From positions 1 through 45,900 of the forward strand of contig CAJTDC010000010.1 in the NCBI GenBank assembly GCA_910575055.1: DNA of 45,900 bases, written 5' to 3'. The stretch's first letter is position 1. Every line of letters begins with the position of its first letter. This document shows, one piece after another, positions 45,305-45,900 of this stretch. Below the pieces are notes generated by a model. It saw nothing but the letters and a program-made list of their open reading frames with translations. It made no database searches and was not told the origin of the DNA. The translations under genes and the position numbers were made by a program. This stretch comes from Clostridia bacterium. Lineage in GTDB: Bacteria > Bacillota > Clostridia > Lachnospirales > Anaerotignaceae.

Positions 45305-45512
45305 TCAAAAACTGTTACGGACAAAGTATACAGAAAATATGGAAATACAAAACATCAAATTATTAGAGTCTGTAGACACTGGTTATAGTGGTACAAATTT
45401 TGAACGTCCTGCAATGCAAGAACTTTTGGAACTTGTGAAGTCTTATCAAATAAACTGCATTATTGTAAAAGACTTTTCAAGATTTGGCAGAAATATGATA
45501 CAAACAGGTTAT

Positions 45513-45900
45513 GTGCGTCCAGATAGGACGAAAGTAGAAGTAGAAAAAAAGAATGAAAAACAAAGGTACTACTCTGTAAAGATAATGCAGGAATCCAGCT
45601 GTCTAACTGAAAGGCGAAAGCTGATACGGGAACATAGCATGACAGAAAAGCAGTAAATTGCTAAAAGGCAAAATAGCAAGACTGAACTGCAAGGATAAGT
45701 GAATATAAGGATAAAACTATATTTGTTGAATGTGAGTTTCTAGTTCCTGTTGTTTGCAGGTATAGGAAATTTGCCTGAAACCTATAATAGGAAGCCCATT
45801 AGAAACAATATCCTTCTAATGGATTATCTGATTTCTTCCTATGACACGCTGGAGAACCAGTGTGAATGAAACGAAAGCATATCCGACAATTCATACAAAC
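45513..45900 (+). mobile_element. Group II intron (Ll.LtrB-like), 5' part, runs off the window
   Basis: The sequence from 45513 begins GTGCG and continues CCAGATAGG, then GGTACTACTCTGTAA, then GCGAAAGCTGATACGGGAAC and CCTGAAACCT. I recognise this as the 5' end of a group IIA intron close in pattern to the lactococcal Ll.LtrB intron. Base pairing with the exon supports the boundary: TGTTTG at 45751-45756 pairs perfectly with CAAACA of the exon (45501-45506, EBS2/IBS2), and ATATCCT at 45808-45814 in a CATTAG/CTAATG stem-loop pairs 6 of 7 with AGGTTAT just before the intron (EBS1/IBS1). It is inserted in sense orientation in recombinase 3. The intron-encoded protein would lie to the right. Confidence 0.88.

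Larger units (their letters stand above)
43794..45308. mobile_element. GC-rich 1515-bp insertion in recombinase 3
   Basis: Base composition jumps sharply to high GC and back within a few bases. TCAA stands at both edges (43790-43793 and 45305-45308), which would be a 4-bp target duplication. Removing 43794-45308 rejoins the recombinase reading frame exactly. Inside are an SMI1/KNR4-like gene on the - strand and a hairpin cluster like that at 18547-18646. No transposase or recombinase is present and the ends show no clear inverted repeats, so the mechanism of entry is unknown. The high-GC source would be a different bacterium, perhaps another Clostridia ICE. Confidence 0.8.
43713..45512 (+). 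pseudogene. Large serine recombinase 3, split by a GC-rich insertion and a group II intron
   Basis: Exon 1 starts at TTG 43713 (AGGGGGGG 8 nt upstream, overlapping the end of recombinase 2). It reads RDYVIALYIRLSANDKEVESNSIEHQ and ends at 43793. After the 1515-bp insertion the frame resumes at 45309 with KLLRTKYTENMEIQNIKLLESVD, TGYSGTNFERPAMQELLEL and VKDFSRFGRNMIQTGY, ending at 45512 where the intron begins. The split joins in frame at codon boundaries (HQ then KLL), so nothing seems lost at the insertion. The rest of the gene should lie beyond the intron, outside the window. Confidence 0.85.

Noticed and set aside
45048-45656. 202-aa ORF fusing GC-rich sequence to recombinase sequence
   Set aside because: It is a chance fusion across the insertion edge that then reads on into intron RNA sequence; only codons 45309-45512 are real recombinase coding.

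Overview
The window is AT-rich (roughly 30% GC by eye) and reads as an integrative conjugative element (ICE) of a low-GC Clostridia-type bacterium, probably a gut Lachnospiraceae or relative. The conjugation genes are of the kind shared by Tn1549/Tn4451-like elements and C. difficile CTn elements: VirB4-type ATPase, NlpC/P60 wall hydrolase, DUF4315 and DUF4366 proteins, topoisomerase III, a giant methylase/helicase, TnpV, MobC and relaxase. The other end carries three tandem large serine recombinases. No tRNA, rRNA, CRISPR array or recognisable antibiotic-resistance gene was seen.

Layout. (1) 1-18508, conjugation and mobilisation backbone, all on + strand. It is decayed: VirB4 has lost its N-terminal part, a radical-SAM gene survives only as a tail, the helicase has a stop codon in place of the motif VI arginine, and the relaxase has a 1-nt frameshift. 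(2) 18509-18650, a hairpin-rich, probably oriT-like segment. (3) 18831-35612, a large cargo region. It has a group-5 (TcdR/UviA/BotR-like) sigma factor, a small holin-like membrane protein (BhlA/UviB-like), and several proteins without signal peptides: three related ~390-aa proteins of unknown function plus one truncated copy, a phosphodiester glycosidase, and an endolysin-like cysteine peptidase. Interleaved, often convergently, are genes for signal-peptide-bearing 'stalk' (copper amine oxidase N-terminal-like) proteins. (4) 35649-40422, a regulatory block: secreted protein, ECF sigma/anti-sigma pair, XRE repressor, a second TcdR/UviA-like sigma, sigma-region-4-like proteins and a DUF6870 protein. 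(5) 40435-45900, three serine recombinase genes, all broken. The third is interrupted by a 1.5-kb GC-rich insertion carrying an SMI1/KNR4 gene and, further on, by a group II intron that runs off the window.

The main candidate system is in region 3. The sigma gene itself, the leaderless cargo genes, the glycosidase and the peptidase all have the same promoter architecture: TTGCTA or TTTACA, a 15-16 nt spacer, then ATCTTT or CTCTTT. This resembles what I recall of TcdR/UviA-type promoters. My reading is an autoregulated sigma factor that switches on a holin-like protein plus leaderless exported proteins, similar in logic to tcdR-tcdE-toxin and uviA-uviB-bacteriocin loci but with a different and apparently undescribed cargo family. 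A second promoter motif (TTGTAG, 17 nt, TTGTTTAT) lies upstream of the stalk-protein genes and one regulator. Several cargo transcripts should begin with a compact folded leader; two share a closing-helix/hairpin/pseudoknot topology.

The mobility genes are mostly broken while most cargo and regulatory genes are open, so the element may be stranded with its cargo still functional. Some single-base breaks could be sequencing errors. All family names come from motif recognition without database searches.
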